Translations under genes and position numbers: made by a program | DNA from: Pseudovibrio exalbescens DSM 16456 | GTDB lineage: Bacteria; Pseudomonadota; Alphaproteobacteria; Rhizobiales; Stappiaceae | Direction: 5' to 3' | Length of the DNA: 64,000 nucleotides | Assembly (NCBI RefSeq): GCF_000422785.1 | Contig: NZ_AUGS01000011.1 | Coordinates: forward strand, 82,766-146,765 | Part shown: positions 54,235 through 63,607 of the stretch, in pieces | How positions within the stretch are numbered: the first letter of the stretch is position 1 | Layout of the letters: every line of letters starts with the position of its first letter | Notes under the pieces: model-generated | What the model was told of the DNA's origin: nothing | Databases searched by the model: none | Seen by the model: only the letters and a program-made list of their open reading frames with translations

Positions 54235-54330
54235 ATGAAAACGGTCTTGCTGACGGCAATCAGCAAGACCGGAATTCAATGGTACAACAAGCTGAGCGCC
54301 CGTCGTAACCCTTATTTGCATTTTCACGTT
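54235..54330 (-). ncRNA. Antisense RNA (ctRNA/incA) of the repABC operon
   Basis: repABC operons encode an antisense RNA between repB and repC that limits RepC synthesis. On the minus strand here, CGGTCTTGCTG and CAGCAAGACCG (54242-54252 with 54261-54271) form an 11-bp stem followed by TTTTCATTT, an intrinsic terminator placed exactly for such an RNA. The transcript's start near 54330 is an estimate from a TTGATT-like -35 element. Confidence 0.6.
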
Positions 54331-54479
54331 ACTTCGAGATGCGCTGCGAATCAAGTCTGCCAAGTGGACTTGAAACGGTTTTCTATGCCGTAAAGCCAAG
54401 TTGTACCCGTTAATCCCCAGAACGGATTCTTTATCCGCAAGGAACGTTGAACGCTACCAGTTCAGCGAACGGTGAAGCT

Positions 54480-55784
54480 ATGCAAAATCAGGTTTCGGTG
54501 GCGACGTTCCGTCGCTTGACCCCGGCCATGGTTGAAAGCCAACGATTGGCGATGGCCAACGATATTGTGGCCACCACCAAAGCGGAGGTTGCAATTACCT
54601 TGAAGAAAGCGGCCCCCGCTCTTGGTATTGAAGGAACAACCTATCACATTCTGGATATTCTGATTGGACTGACAAAGGCGGATGACTGGAAACAGGATCG
54701 GCGTCCTCTCGTTGCTATTTCGAACGAAAAACTGGCGGAGTACGTTGGGCGTACGACGCGGACCGTGGCGCGTTGTCTGAAGAAACTCGTTGAAGCTGGA
54801 GTATTAGCCTATCGGGACAGCCCGACCGGTCGGCGATTTATCTATCGAAACGATGGAAATGGGGCGATAGATCGTGGCTATGGCCTAGACTTCTCCCCTT
54901 CTCGCCAACGCATCAAGGAACTACAAGAAATAGCTGAAGCCTTTACTGCGGAGTTGAAAGCCAAGCAGCAGGCTCGCCGTGAAGTAACCCGGCTGTCCAG
55001 AGCTATCGCCGACTTACTGGTGCTGCTGGGAAATGATGGCAAGTCAACAAGTGACCATGAAAACAATCTAAGTCTAATCATGAATGCACAAGCTGGATAT
55101 GCGGAAAAAGCGGAACGCCTTCGCGCGTTGTACGAATTGGTGGTAGCCTCTCAACAACCAACCGAGCCAGCCAAGCCTGCCTTAGAAGCAAATAAAGACA
55201 ATAAAATGTCGGGCGTGCATGACATCAATGTCACCCCATATAATTATACAAACCATCAAAACTTAAAAAGAAGTAATAAGCGGACATCGTCTAACGACGA
55301 TGACATCAACTCAGCAGACGCTAAACGCGTCGATTTGGCTCTTGAAAAAAAGCCAAAAAGCAAATTTTGTACCATACTCGAACGACCTTCCCCCCAAGCT
55401 ACCGGTTCAAACAAACTTCAAAAGTGGAACGATCATCAGGATGAGAATGGTGCTCTTTCGGAGGTCTCTATCGGTTTGATAAACTCAGCTACAAATGAGG
55501 TGAAATCCATTTTGGGTGGGCCCTTCAGATCTTGGGCGCATTTGATTGAACGGAGCCAAGATCTGAAATTACTAATTGGCTTGTCTGAAGATGGTTGGCG
55601 CCGCGCAATCGCCCGAGTTGGGCGGCATCTGGCCGCCGCAATTCTGGTTACAACCTGTGAGAAAGCGCTGCGCTCGCCTGATCAATTGGCTCGGCCTGCC
55701 GGATACTTTCTGGCCTGCGTTGATCGAGCAATTGACGGTAAGTTGGCCCTCCATCGATCACTCTTCGGTTTGGCAAGTGTCTAG
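54480..55784 (+). CDS. repC: RepC replication initiator
   Basis: The 434-aa product has the RepC opening RRLTPAMVESQ, a DNA-binding domain with ISNEKLAEYVGRTTRTVARCLKKL (near residues 80-105), a hydrophilic linker and a C-terminal domain (from about 340). In this family the origin lies within repC. ATG 54480 fits family starts. A TTG at 54447 with AAGGAACG is an alternative. The linker's DNA (55200-55340) is AT-rich, as expected for an origin. Confidence 0.9.
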   Translation: MQNQVSVATFRRLTPAMVESQRLAMANDIVATTKAEVAITLKKAAPALGIEGTTYHILDILIGLTKADDWKQDRRPLVAISNEKLAEYVGRTTRTVARCLKKLVEAGVLAYRDSPTGRRFIYRNDGNGAIDRGYGLDFSPSRQRIKELQEIAEAFTAELKAKQQARREVTRLSRAIADLLVLLGNDGKSTSDHENNLSLIMNAQAGYAEKAERLRALYELVVASQQPTEPAKPALEANKDNKMSGVHDINVTPYNYTNHQNLKRSNKRTSSNDDDINSADAKRVDLALEKKPKSKFCTILERPSPQATGSNKLQKWNDHQDENGALSEVSIGLINSATNEVKSILGGPFRSWAHLIERSQDLKLLIGLSEDGWRRAIARVGRHLAAAILVTTCEKALRSPDQLARPAGYFLACVDRAIDGKLALHRSLFGLASV

Positions 55785-56096
55785 AGCCTGCAGTCCCCTC
55801 CCCCGCTCCGGGAAAGGTTATTGGTAAGTTGGGCGGATCCACTCTCAGGCATGAATTGGAAACGGAGTTGTCGTTGTCGTCGGAACCATGGCAATCTGTA
55901 TTCAGTGTCGCTTGTGAAAGCTGCCAGTTTCGCCTCGAGCTATGGCTCTAAGTGTATGCAAGTTTCCTTTGGCGGACTGGTTGAATCAACTGGGTAATGT
56001 TTTGGCATTAATCAATTCTTATCAAATGGTAAATGCCTCTTGGATGGGCGGCGCCTTACTTGGCAACTGCCAAGTAAGGTTTGGGGAGCGGTGCCA
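55785..56096. other. Region between repC and the hydrolase gene
   Basis: No gene is seen. It ends in the extended palindrome at 56054-56079. Convergent genes on both sides leave room for a terminator or partition site. Confidence 0.4.
56054..56079. repeat. Palindrome copy 1 (parS or terminator candidate)
   Basis: Two perfect 12-bp arms CCTTACTTGGCA and TGCCAAGTAAGG around AC. Its 14-bp core TTGGCA-AC-TGCCAA recurs at 56239 and 57097. It lies 18 bp beyond the hydrolase stop codon, but no T-run follows in either direction. Confidence 0.6.
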
Positions 56097-57002
56097 CTAG
56101 CCATACATTCCATCTGAATCCTCCCAATGAATAGGTGCACCTGACAACATTTGCCCGATAATTGTAACAATGGAATCCGGATGTTCTTGCGGGAAGAAGT
56201 GCGTTTGATCTGATAAGTGGAGATCAGAGCAGTGCAGGTTGGCAGTTGCCAAGTCTGGCCAAGTCGGCGAGCTGCCAAATGACAATGCCCCCTCCCCTTC
56301 CGATCTCGTGCGTGCTCGTATAATGGTGGTCTCGCAACTCAGGTTCACGATGCCCTCAAATGCCTGGGATCCACATGCCTCGGTATAGACGGAGGCTTCT
56401 CGAATGGGCAAGCAGGCCAATTTGTATGCATCCCCTGCATCGTCCGCGACAAGACCAAATTGGCAATAATCATGCAGAACCTCAGGCGCCCATTGTGAAT
56501 AAGGTGGTTTCCCTTTAAAGCGCTCGAACATCTCTTTCGGGCTTTCCCAGTTCAAGCGCCTTCCGGCTACGGGATGATCGCCTGGATTCATTGCATGAGG
56601 GTTCGTTTGGGACGCTGGCCAAATGACGGGATCCAGAAGTACTAGTCGCTTGAAGGCCCCTGCCCGCTCTGCGGCTGCATGCGCTATCAAAGCACCTCCC
56701 ATCGAGTGGCCGACACCGTAGCCCGCATGAACCTGAAAATGATCCAGCACCTCGATCACATCATTGCCCAATTCATCCCACAGCATAGAACCATTGACGT
56801 TTTGGCTTGAGCCATGCCCGCGTACGTCAATTGCCAGAAAACGGACATCAGGTAATCGCCGGATAACATAATCCCAGCAACGGGCATGAAGTCCTGTTGC
56901 ATGAACCAAAACAACGGGAGGTGATGATCCAGACCAGGCATGCACCACGATATCTCCGCCGCGTGTGGATACGCCAATCTGATTGGGTTGGTCTTTGCGC
57001 AT
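56097..57002 (-). CDS. Alpha/beta hydrolase
   Basis: The 301-aa product has nucleophile elbow GHSMGGAL (Ser100), an oxyanion region VLVHATGLHARCWDYVI (32-48), FLAIDVRGHGSS and a C-terminal catalytic His in DQTHFFPQEHP (near 282). The substrate is unknown; esterases, lactonases and haloperoxidase-like enzymes share this pattern. It lies between the replication cassette and prkA, with palindromes at both ends and one inside its coding sequence. Confidence 0.85.
   Translation of the reverse strand: MRKDQPNQIGVSTRGGDIVVHAWSGSSPPVVLVHATGLHARCWDYVIRRLPDVRFLAIDVRGHGSSQNVNGSMLWDELGNDVIEVLDHFQVHAGYGVGHSMGGALIAHAAAERAGAFKRLVLLDPVIWPASQTNPHAMNPGDHPVAGRRLNWESPKEMFERFKGKPPYSQWAPEVLHDYCQFGLVADDAGDAYKLACLPIREASVYTEACGSQAFEGIVNLSCETTIIRARTRSEGEGALSFGSSPTWPDLATANLHCSDLHLSDQTHFFPQEHPDSIVTIIGQMLSGAPIHWEDSDGMYG
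56239..56252. repeat. Palindrome copy 2, inside the hydrolase gene
   Basis: TTGGCAGTTGCCAA shares the core of copies 1 and 3 (TTGGCARYTGCCAA). Its occurrence within a coding region makes a terminator role unlikely for the set. Confidence 0.55.
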
Positions 57003-57419
57003 CGCGTTTCCATAGGTTCGTTTGAAAACTAAAACCCTAGACTGTTACGGCAGTGTCGTCCATTTGCCAAAATGTTGAGCCTCAAACAAGCGACTTGGCA
57101 GCTGCCAAGTGGGAAGATCGCCTAAGGTTCAGCTTGTTCTGATGACGTAGAGGCGGTTAACTGGAATCTACCAAGAATCTTGTGTGAGAAAGGTTTCTTG
57201 AGACCGACGAAATTGCAGGATGAAATCAACCCCTGCTTTACAACAGCGAACAGTAATGACCGCCGGAAATTAGAGTGTAACAAAGCAGTAAGTTCAGCTG
57301 TCCCAAAATATATGGCGTTCAATATCTATTGAGTTGCTAAGTTTGCGAGTGCGCCCCACATTAGAGGTACGTAAGGTTTTCAAGAATTTGGAGGCTGGCA
57401 CAACGAAAGGATTCCCCCG
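57003..57419. other. Intergenic region between the hydrolase and prkA
   Basis: It holds palindrome copy 3 at 57093-57110 and should hold the hydrolase and prkA promoters on opposite strands. No gene seen. Confidence 0.4.
57093..57110. repeat. Palindrome copy 3 (parS candidate)
   Basis: ACTTGGCAGCTGCCAAGT is a perfect 18-bp palindrome. Its inner 16 bp has the shape nTT-N4-GC-N4-AAn, close to the GTTNNNNGCNNNNAAC form reported for repABC centromere sites but with C/G in place of G/C at the ends. Confidence 0.55.
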
Positions 57420-59354
57420 ATGGATGTGTTCTCTCTGTACTCTGAAATCTATGATCGGACAAAAGTCGAGGAAATGACGCTCCAAGACTATATCCTCGGC
57501 TGCCGCGATGACCCGTCGATGCGGGCAACTGTCGCTGAGCGCATGATTTCTGCGATTGGAGAGCCCGAAGTTATCGATACGAGCATGGATCAACGCCTCG
57601 GTCGCATCTTCTTGAACCGGACAATCAAAAGGTATCCGGCCTTTAAGGACTTGTTCGGCATGGAAGAAACCATAGAGCGTATCGTCGGGTTTTTCCGGCA
57701 TGCATCGCAGGGACTGGAGGAACGCAAGCAAATTCTCTATCTCTTAGGGCCCGTGGGTGGCGGCAAATCCAGTCTCGCTGAAATTCTGAAGAACCTGATG
57801 GAGCAGGAGCCAATCTATGTTTTGAAGGCGGGCGATCAAATTAGCCCGGTCTTTGAATCTCCCCTCGGGTTGTTTGATCGAGAAACCACGGGGGATCTAC
57901 TTCAAGATAAATACAACATTCCGAAGCGCTTGCTGACAGGGTTGATTTCGCCCTGGGCTACCAAGCGGTTGGATGAGTTTGAAGGCGACATTTCCAAGTT
58001 CAAGATCGTAAAGTTGTATCCATCGAAGTTGCGACAATTATGCGTGGCCAAAACGGAACCCGGTGATGAGAATAACCAGGACGTTTCGGCCCTTGTCGGA
58101 AAGCTAGATATTCGAAAACTCGAGCACCTCAGCCAGAATGATCCGGATGCCTACAGCTACTCTGGTGGTCTGAACAGAACGACTCAAGGTCTCTTGGAAT
58201 TTGTCGAGATGTTCAAGGCGCCTATCAAGGTCCTGCATCCGCTTCTGACTGCTACTCAGGAAGGCAATTATACTGGCACGGAAAATATCGGGGCGTTCCC
58301 ATTCCAGGGGTTGATTGTAGCCCACTCCAACGAGGCGGAATGGCAGCAGTTCAAAAACAATAAAAACAATGAAGCTTTTCTTGATCGCATAAGCGTGGTG
58401 AAGGTTCCTTATTGCCTGCGAGTTACTGAAGAAACTGAGATTTACGAAAAGCTGCTACAAGGCAGTACATTGGGGCATGAACAGTGCGCGCCGGAAACGC
58501 TGAAGCTACTTTCTCGCTTCTCGGTTTTAAGCCGATTGCACGAGCACGAGAACTCAACGCTCTATTCGAAGATGTGTGTTTATGATGGAGAGAATCTGAA
58601 GGATATCGATCCGAAGGCGAAGTCAGTTCAGGAGTATCGCGACGCAGCCGGGGTTGATGAAGGGATGCATGGGATCTCAACTCGTTTTGCATTCAAGGTT
58701 TTGTCAGAAACCTTCAATCATGACACCTTGGAAGTTGCCGCTGATCCGGTGCACCTGATGTATGTGCTTGAGCAGGCTGTGAAGCGTGAGCAGTTCCCCG
58801 AAGATACGGAACAGCAGTATCTGGATTTCATTAAATCAGAACTCGCGCCTCGTTATGCGGAATTCATCGGTCATGAAATACAAAAGGCCTATCTGGAGTC
58901 CTATAAGGACTATGGACAGAACCTGTTTGATCGATACATCGCCTATGCGGATGCGTGGATTGAGGACCAGGATTATAAAGATCCTGATACAGGCCAGATG
59001 TTCAATCGGGAAATTCTCGAGCAGGAACTATCCAAGATTGAAAAGCCTGCCGGGATCGCTAATCCCAAGGACTTCCGCAATGAAGTGGTCAAGTTTGTTC
59101 TGCGAGCCCGTGCCGAGAATGGTGGTAAGAATCCAGACTGGCAGAATTACAAGAAGCTGCGCCGCGTGATTGAGAAGCGGATGTTTGGACAGGTTGAAGA
59201 TCTACTGCCGGTGATCAGTTTTGGATCCAAAAAGGATCGCGAGACAGATGCCAAGCATCATGAGTTTGTCTCGCGCATGATTGAGCGCGGTTATACAAAA
59301 CGTCAAGTCCAGCGCTTGGTCGAGTGGTACATGCGAGTGAACAAGGCGGGTTGA
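57420..59354 (+). CDS. prkA: PrkA-family serine protein kinase (YeaG-like)
   Basis: The 644-aa product has the AAA-like PrkA domain with P-loop GPVGGGKSS (110-118), QILYLLGPVGGG context and ALVGKLDIRKLEHLSQNDPDA-type segment, followed by the C-terminal PrkA domain (from about residue 400). Homologs (YeaG) are induced in nitrogen starvation and stationary phase and phosphorylate proteins or act as AAA proteases. It heads a trio with yeaH and spoVR. Confidence 0.94.
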   Translation: MDVFSLYSEIYDRTKVEEMTLQDYILGCRDDPSMRATVAERMISAIGEPEVIDTSMDQRLGRIFLNRTIKRYPAFKDLFGMEETIERIVGFFRHASQGLEERKQILYLLGPVGGGKSSLAEILKNLMEQEPIYVLKAGDQISPVFESPLGLFDRETTGDLLQDKYNIPKRLLTGLISPWATKRLDEFEGDISKFKIVKLYPSKLRQLCVAKTEPGDENNQDVSALVGKLDIRKLEHLSQNDPDAYSYSGGLNRTTQGLLEFVEMFKAPIKVLHPLLTATQEGNYTGTENIGAFPFQGLIVAHSNEAEWQQFKNNKNNEAFLDRISVVKVPYCLRVTEETEIYEKLLQGSTLGHEQCAPETLKLLSRFSVLSRLHEHENSTLYSKMCVYDGENLKDIDPKAKSVQEYRDAAGVDEGMHGISTRFAFKVLSETFNHDTLEVAADPVHLMYVLEQAVKREQFPEDTEQQYLDFIKSELAPRYAEFIGHEIQKAYLESYKDYGQNLFDRYIAYADAWIEDQDYKDPDTGQMFNREILEQELSKIEKPAGIANPKDFRNEVVKFVLRARAENGGKNPDWQNYKKLRRVIEKRMFGQVEDLLPVISFGSKKDRETDAKHHEFVSRMIERGYTKRQVQRLVEWYMRVNKAG

Positions 59355-59464
59355 TGATAACCGCCACCTGACCGGCCGTGTACGTTTTTCAGAAACGTCA
59401 TGGCCGGGGCATTCGGACCAGAGGCCGACATTCATCACAGTGTCGGGGAAGAGATAGGGTACTG

Positions 59465-60778
59465 ATGGCCAATTTTATCGATCGGCGCCTCAATCCGAAA
59501 GACAAGAGCCTGGGAAATCGGCGACGTTTTTTGAAGCGCGTTCGAAAACACATAAAAAAGGCAGTGGATGCGTCCGTTCGCGAACGCGGGATCTCTGATG
59601 TGGATCAGGGGGAACGGATTTCTGTGCCCGCTGAAGGGTTGTCCGAGCCTGTTTTCCGCCGGGCATCTGATGTTGGTCACCGTGATTATGTATTCAAGGG
59701 TAACAAGGAGTACCGAAGCGGTGATCGTATAGCCAAGCCGGAACAAGGTGGCGGTGGTGCTGGAAAAGAAGGTAGTGATAGCGGAGAGGGCGAGGATGAT
59801 TTTGTATTCGCGCTTTCTCGGGAAGAATTTCTAGATATCTTCTTCGAGGATTTGGAACTACCTGATCTGATTAAGCAGAGCATGAAAGAGGTCCAGACCT
59901 TTCGGCCGCAGCGGGCAGGTTATTCCGTATCTGGCGCGCCGAACAATATCAACGTCGCGCGAACCATGCGCAATGCTTTGGGGCGGCGTCTGGCATTGCG
60001 ACGCCCCAATCAGCAGGAGGTAAGGGACTTACAAGAACGGATCTTCAAGCTGGAAGCCGTTTCTTCGCCAACTGCCAAGCAAAAAAGAGAACTGAAAAAT
60101 CTGCACGATGAACTGGAGGAAGTTCTACGCCGGCAAAAGGTAATTGCCTATATAGATCCGCTAGATGTGCGGTATAATTACTTCCAGCAACAGCCGCAGC
60201 CAAATGCCAATGCAGTCATGTTTTGCCTCATGGATACCTCCGCCTCAATGGGGGAGCGTGAAAAAGACCTGGCGAAGAGATTCTTCGTGTTGTTGCATTT
60301 GTTCCTGAAACGACGGTACGACCGAATAGATGTGGTATTCATCCGTCATACTCATAACGCTCAAGAAGTTGACGAAGAGGCATTTTTCTATTCTCGCGAG
60401 ACCGGGGGAACCGTTGTCAGTACCGCGCTGAGAGAAATGATGAAAGTGATAGAGGCGCGGTATCCGCCATCCGAGTGGAATATATACGCCGCACAGGCGT
60501 CTGATGGAGAAAACTTTGCCGGTGATACCGACACCTGCGTTGACCTGCTCAACTCAGAGGTTATGCGGTTGTGTCAGTACTTTGCTTATATCGAGATCTT
60601 GGATGAGGCGGAGTTGAAGCTGTTTCAAGGCGAAGAAAATGGTATGGAGCTGTGGCGGGGCTATCGCCGTGTAAAAGAAGAGTGGCCCAATTTCGCAATG
60701 AAGCGCATCGCCAGCCCAGCAGACATTTATCCTGTTTTCCGCCAATTGTTTGCTAAAAAAATGAGTGGGGCGGCATAA
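59465..60778 (+). CDS. yeaH: UPF0229 (DUF444) protein, YeaH-like
   Basis: The 437-aa product matches YeaH: FIDRRLNPKDKSLGNRRRFL opening, a Gly-rich low-complexity stretch near residue 100, and a von Willebrand A-like domain with MIDAS-type motif MDTSASMG (near residue 257). It usually accompanies prkA and spoVR in a stress-response unit; biochemical role unknown. ATG 59465 is chosen, 110 bp after prkA. Its stop overlaps the spoVR start (TAATG). Confidence 0.93.
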   Translation: MANFIDRRLNPKDKSLGNRRRFLKRVRKHIKKAVDASVRERGISDVDQGERISVPAEGLSEPVFRRASDVGHRDYVFKGNKEYRSGDRIAKPEQGGGGAGKEGSDSGEGEDDFVFALSREEFLDIFFEDLELPDLIKQSMKEVQTFRPQRAGYSVSGAPNNINVARTMRNALGRRLALRRPNQQEVRDLQERIFKLEAVSSPTAKQKRELKNLHDELEEVLRRQKVIAYIDPLDVRYNYFQQQPQPNANAVMFCLMDTSASMGEREKDLAKRFFVLLHLFLKRRYDRIDVVFIRHTHNAQEVDEEAFFYSRETGGTVVSTALREMMKVIEARYPPSEWNIYAAQASDGENFAGDTDTCVDLLNSEVMRLCQYFAYIEILDEAELKLFQGEENGMELWRGYRRVKEEWPNFAMKRIASPADIYPVFRQLFAKKMSGAA

Positions 60779-62295
60779 TGACAACTGCACAATCACGCAA
60801 AACCGAACCGCTTTTTACTAATGCCGATTGGAATTTTGAGGTTCTGCAAAGAACTTATGACGCCATTGAAGAGGTGGCACTTAACGATCTGGAACTAAAC
60901 CTCTATACCAATCAGGTGGAAATCATATCCTCCGAGCAGATGCTTGATGCCTATTCTTCAATTGGCATGCCGTTGATGTACCAGCATTGGTCTTTTGGTA
61001 AACATTTCGTTAATGACGAAGTGAGTTACCGAAAGGGGCTGAGGGGATTGGCGTATGAGATCGTCATCAACTCTGATCCGTGCATCAGTTACAATATGGA
61101 AGAGAACACCATGGCCCAGCAAACTTTGGTCATGGCTCACGCCGCTTTTGGTCACAATCACTTCTTCAAGAACAACCATCTTTTTCGGCAGTGGACCGAC
61201 GCAGAAGGCATTTTGGATTATCTGAACTTTGCCAAAGGGTACATTGCCAAGTGCGAAGAGCGCCACGGGGTGGAAGAAGTCGAAAAGATACTCGATGCGG
61301 CGCACGCTCTGATGAACAACGGAGTTTTTCGATATCGACGGCCCCAGAAAATTTCGTTGAAAGCGGAAGAGGAAAAGGAAAGAGAACGCCGCGAACACGA
61401 AGAACGTACAGCGAACTATCTTTGGAAGACGGTGTATTTGGGTCCTGAAGAACAAAAATCACACGCCCAAAAAGAAGCGGAGGAGAGAAAACACGCCCTT
61501 CGTCTACCTGAAGAGAACATATTGTACTTTCTAGAGCAGTACAGCCCAATATTAAAAACATGGCAGCGGGAAGTGTTGCGTATCGTCCGCAATATTGCAC
61601 AATACTTTTACCCGCAGCGGCAGACAAAAGTCATGAACGAAGGTTGCGCTTGCTTCGTTCACTATCACATTGTCAATCAACTTCAGCGCCAAGGTCGGTT
61701 GTCCGACGGGGCTATGTTTGAAATACTGCACAATCATTCAAACGTTTTGTTCCAACCGGACTTCGATGATCCGCGGTATACTGGATTGAATCCGTATGCC
61801 ATTGGGTATGCAATGATGGAAGACATCAAGCGTATCTGTCTTGAGCCGACGGAAGAGGATAAAGCGTGGTTGCCGGAAATCGCCGGAAAGAAAGACTGGA
61901 AGGGGGCAATAAAGGATGCCTGGGCGAACTATAGAGATGAATCCTTCATTCAGCAGTTCTTGAGCCCCAAAGTCATTAGGGACTTTCGTCTGTTTTCGCT
62001 TTCCGACTATGCGAAGGATCAATACGTCACAGTTTCTTCTATTCACAATGAACAGGGATATAGTGACGTTCGTGAGAAGCTGGCGCAGAGCTATGATGTG
62101 GCGGTGGTTGATCCCGATATTCAAATTGTCGACGTTGATTTGCTGGGTGATCGTCAGTTGAAATTGCGACATTATAAACGCAATGGCATCTCTCTGGACC
62201 AGAAGGAGAGAGATAAGGTGTTGGCCTTGCTTCGCACGTTGTGGGGCTACGGTGTTTTGTTGGAGGAAGTCGATGCGGCACCGCCAAGACATTGA
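60778..62295 (+). CDS. spoVR: SpoVR family protein (YcgB-like)
   Basis: The 505-aa product matches SpoVR/YcgB throughout: MPLMYQHWSFGKHF, YEIVINSDPCISYNMEENTM, AHAAFGHNHFFKNN and VMNEGCACFVHYHI. A charged segment (residues 200-240) is rich in Glu/Arg/Lys. Its role is unclear, though the prkA-yeaH-spoVR trio is conserved across proteobacteria and linked to stress or persister formation. It overlaps yeaH by 1 nt. Confidence 0.94.
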   Translation: MTTAQSRKTEPLFTNADWNFEVLQRTYDAIEEVALNDLELNLYTNQVEIISSEQMLDAYSSIGMPLMYQHWSFGKHFVNDEVSYRKGLRGLAYEIVINSDPCISYNMEENTMAQQTLVMAHAAFGHNHFFKNNHLFRQWTDAEGILDYLNFAKGYIAKCEERHGVEEVEKILDAAHALMNNGVFRYRRPQKISLKAEEEKERERREHEERTANYLWKTVYLGPEEQKSHAQKEAEERKHALRLPEENILYFLEQYSPILKTWQREVLRIVRNIAQYFYPQRQTKVMNEGCACFVHYHIVNQLQRQGRLSDGAMFEILHNHSNVLFQPDFDDPRYTGLNPYAIGYAMMEDIKRICLEPTEEDKAWLPEIAGKKDWKGAIKDAWANYRDESFIQQFLSPKVIRDFRLFSLSDYAKDQYVTVSSIHNEQGYSDVREKLAQSYDVAVVDPDIQIVDVDLLGDRQLKLRHYKRNGISLDQKERDKVLALLRTLWGYGVLLEEVDAAPPRH

Positions 62296-62457
62296 TTTGG
62301 CGGAAGGCGACAGCGCAGCATGTTTTCAACACGCGGCACCTGAGTTTTACGGCGGGAAAGTGCATAGACAATCTGGTGGGGCAGGGGATGTATAGGTATA
62401 GTCCCGGCATCAAGCAATGAGCGCGCTGCGCCCCTAAAATTCGATTGAGCTTCTCAA

Positions 62458-63522
62458 ATGTCTTCTTGGGTTTCCTACGCAATACAGCAAATACAGGCTG
62501 ATTATAACCGCTCGTCAGATACACACCTGTTCAAGGTGGATGCACCGGCACTACAGCATGTTGATCTGTACTTAAAAGATGAATCAACCCATCCGACGGG
62601 GAGCCTGAAACATCGCCTTGCTCGTTCATTGTTTCTGCACGCGATTTGCAATGGTTGGATTAGGGAAGGCAAGCCGGTAATTGAAGCTTCTTCGGGGTCT
62701 ACAGCCGTATCAGAAGCGTACTTTGCCAAGCTATTGGGGCTGCCGTTTATCGCAGTGATGCCGGATACGACATCTTCTCAGAAAATTGCTTCGATCGAGT
62801 TTTATGGTGGCAAGTGCCACTTGGTATCAGATCCAACTGTTATCGGTGAGGTTTCTCAGAGATTGGCAGAAGAAACTGGTGGCCATTTTATCGATCAGTT
62901 CACATACGCTGAGCGTGCAACCGACTGGCGTGGCAGCAACAACATTGCAGAATCCATTTTTGATCAAATGGCAAATGAACGGTTTCCCGTTCCTTCTTGG
63001 ATCGTGATGTCTCCAGGAACAGGAGGTACGTCTGCCACTATCGGCCGGTATATTCGCTATCGATGTGTCGATACTCAGTTGTGTGTTGTCGATCCTGAAA
63101 ATTCGGTATTTTATGACTGCTTCATGCAAGGCAGGCGAGATTTAACGTTATCTTGTGGGTCTCGTATTGAAGGTATTGGGCGCCCACGTTGCGAAAAATC
63201 CTTCGTCCCGACTGTGGTCGACGAGATGTATCGCATCCCCGACGCAGCGTCTATCGGCGCCATGAGAGCGCTTGAAAAGTTGCTTGGCCGACGCCCGGGA
63301 GGTTCAACCGGAACCAATTTTTATGGTGTATGCATGTTGGCTGCTCGCATGCACACTCAAAAGGAGCAGGGATCAATCGTAACCTTGATGTGCGATGGTG
63401 GGGAACGCTACGCAGCGACCTACTATGATGATGCGTGGGTCGCAGAGCAGGGCCTAGAAATCGAACCCTATGAAAAACAGGTCCTCACGTTTCTTGGGGA
63501 GGGGCTTTGGGAACCGCTTTAG
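62458..63522 (+). CDS. PLP-dependent cysteine synthase/desulfhydrase-like enzyme
   Basis: The 354-aa fold-type II PLP protein has the cofactor Lys51 in [11 protein letters not shown], the substrate loop [12 protein letters not shown] and the phosphate-binding loop [14 protein letters not shown] (near residue 182). A C-terminal CxGGxR-like segment reads CDGGERY. It resembles Cds1-type cysteine desulfhydrases and cystathionine beta-synthase catalytic cores. It may produce H2S from cysteine or use O-acetylserine. It lies 162 bp after spoVR. Confidence 0.87.
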   Translation: MSSWVSYAIQQIQADYNRSSDTHLFKVDAPALQHVDLYLKDESTHPTGSLKHRLARSLFLHAICNGWIREGKPVIEASSGSTAVSEAYFAKLLGLPFIAVMPDTTSSQKIASIEFYGGKCHLVSDPTVIGEVSQRLAEETGGHFIDQFTYAERATDWRGSNNIAESIFDQMANERFPVPSWIVMSPGTGGTSATIGRYIRYRCVDTQLCVVDPENSVFYDCFMQGRRDLTLSCGSRIEGIGRPRCEKSFVPTVVDEMYRIPDAASIGAMRALEKLLGRRPGGSTGTNFYGVCMLAARMHTQKEQGSIVTLMCDGGERYAATYYDDAWVAEQGLEIEPYEKQVLTFLGEGLWEPL

Positions 63523-63529
63523 CGCCGCT

Positions 63530-63545
63530 GGGGAAATCCCCTTGT
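63530..63545 (+). terminator. Short hairpin after the PLP enzyme gene
   Basis: CTGGGGAAATCCCCTTG can form a 4-5-bp stem just after the stop codon. It is short and without a U-run. Confidence 0.3.
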
Positions 63546-63607
63546 TGGCTTACGTTTTTGACCCGTGTGCCAATGCGTCACGCTGCCGGATTGATAGGGT
63601 TGAGCTA

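Noticed and set aside
59378..59464. N-terminal extension of the yeaH frame
   Set aside because: The extra 29 residues do not match the family and ATG 59465 begins with the conserved FIDRRLNP segment.
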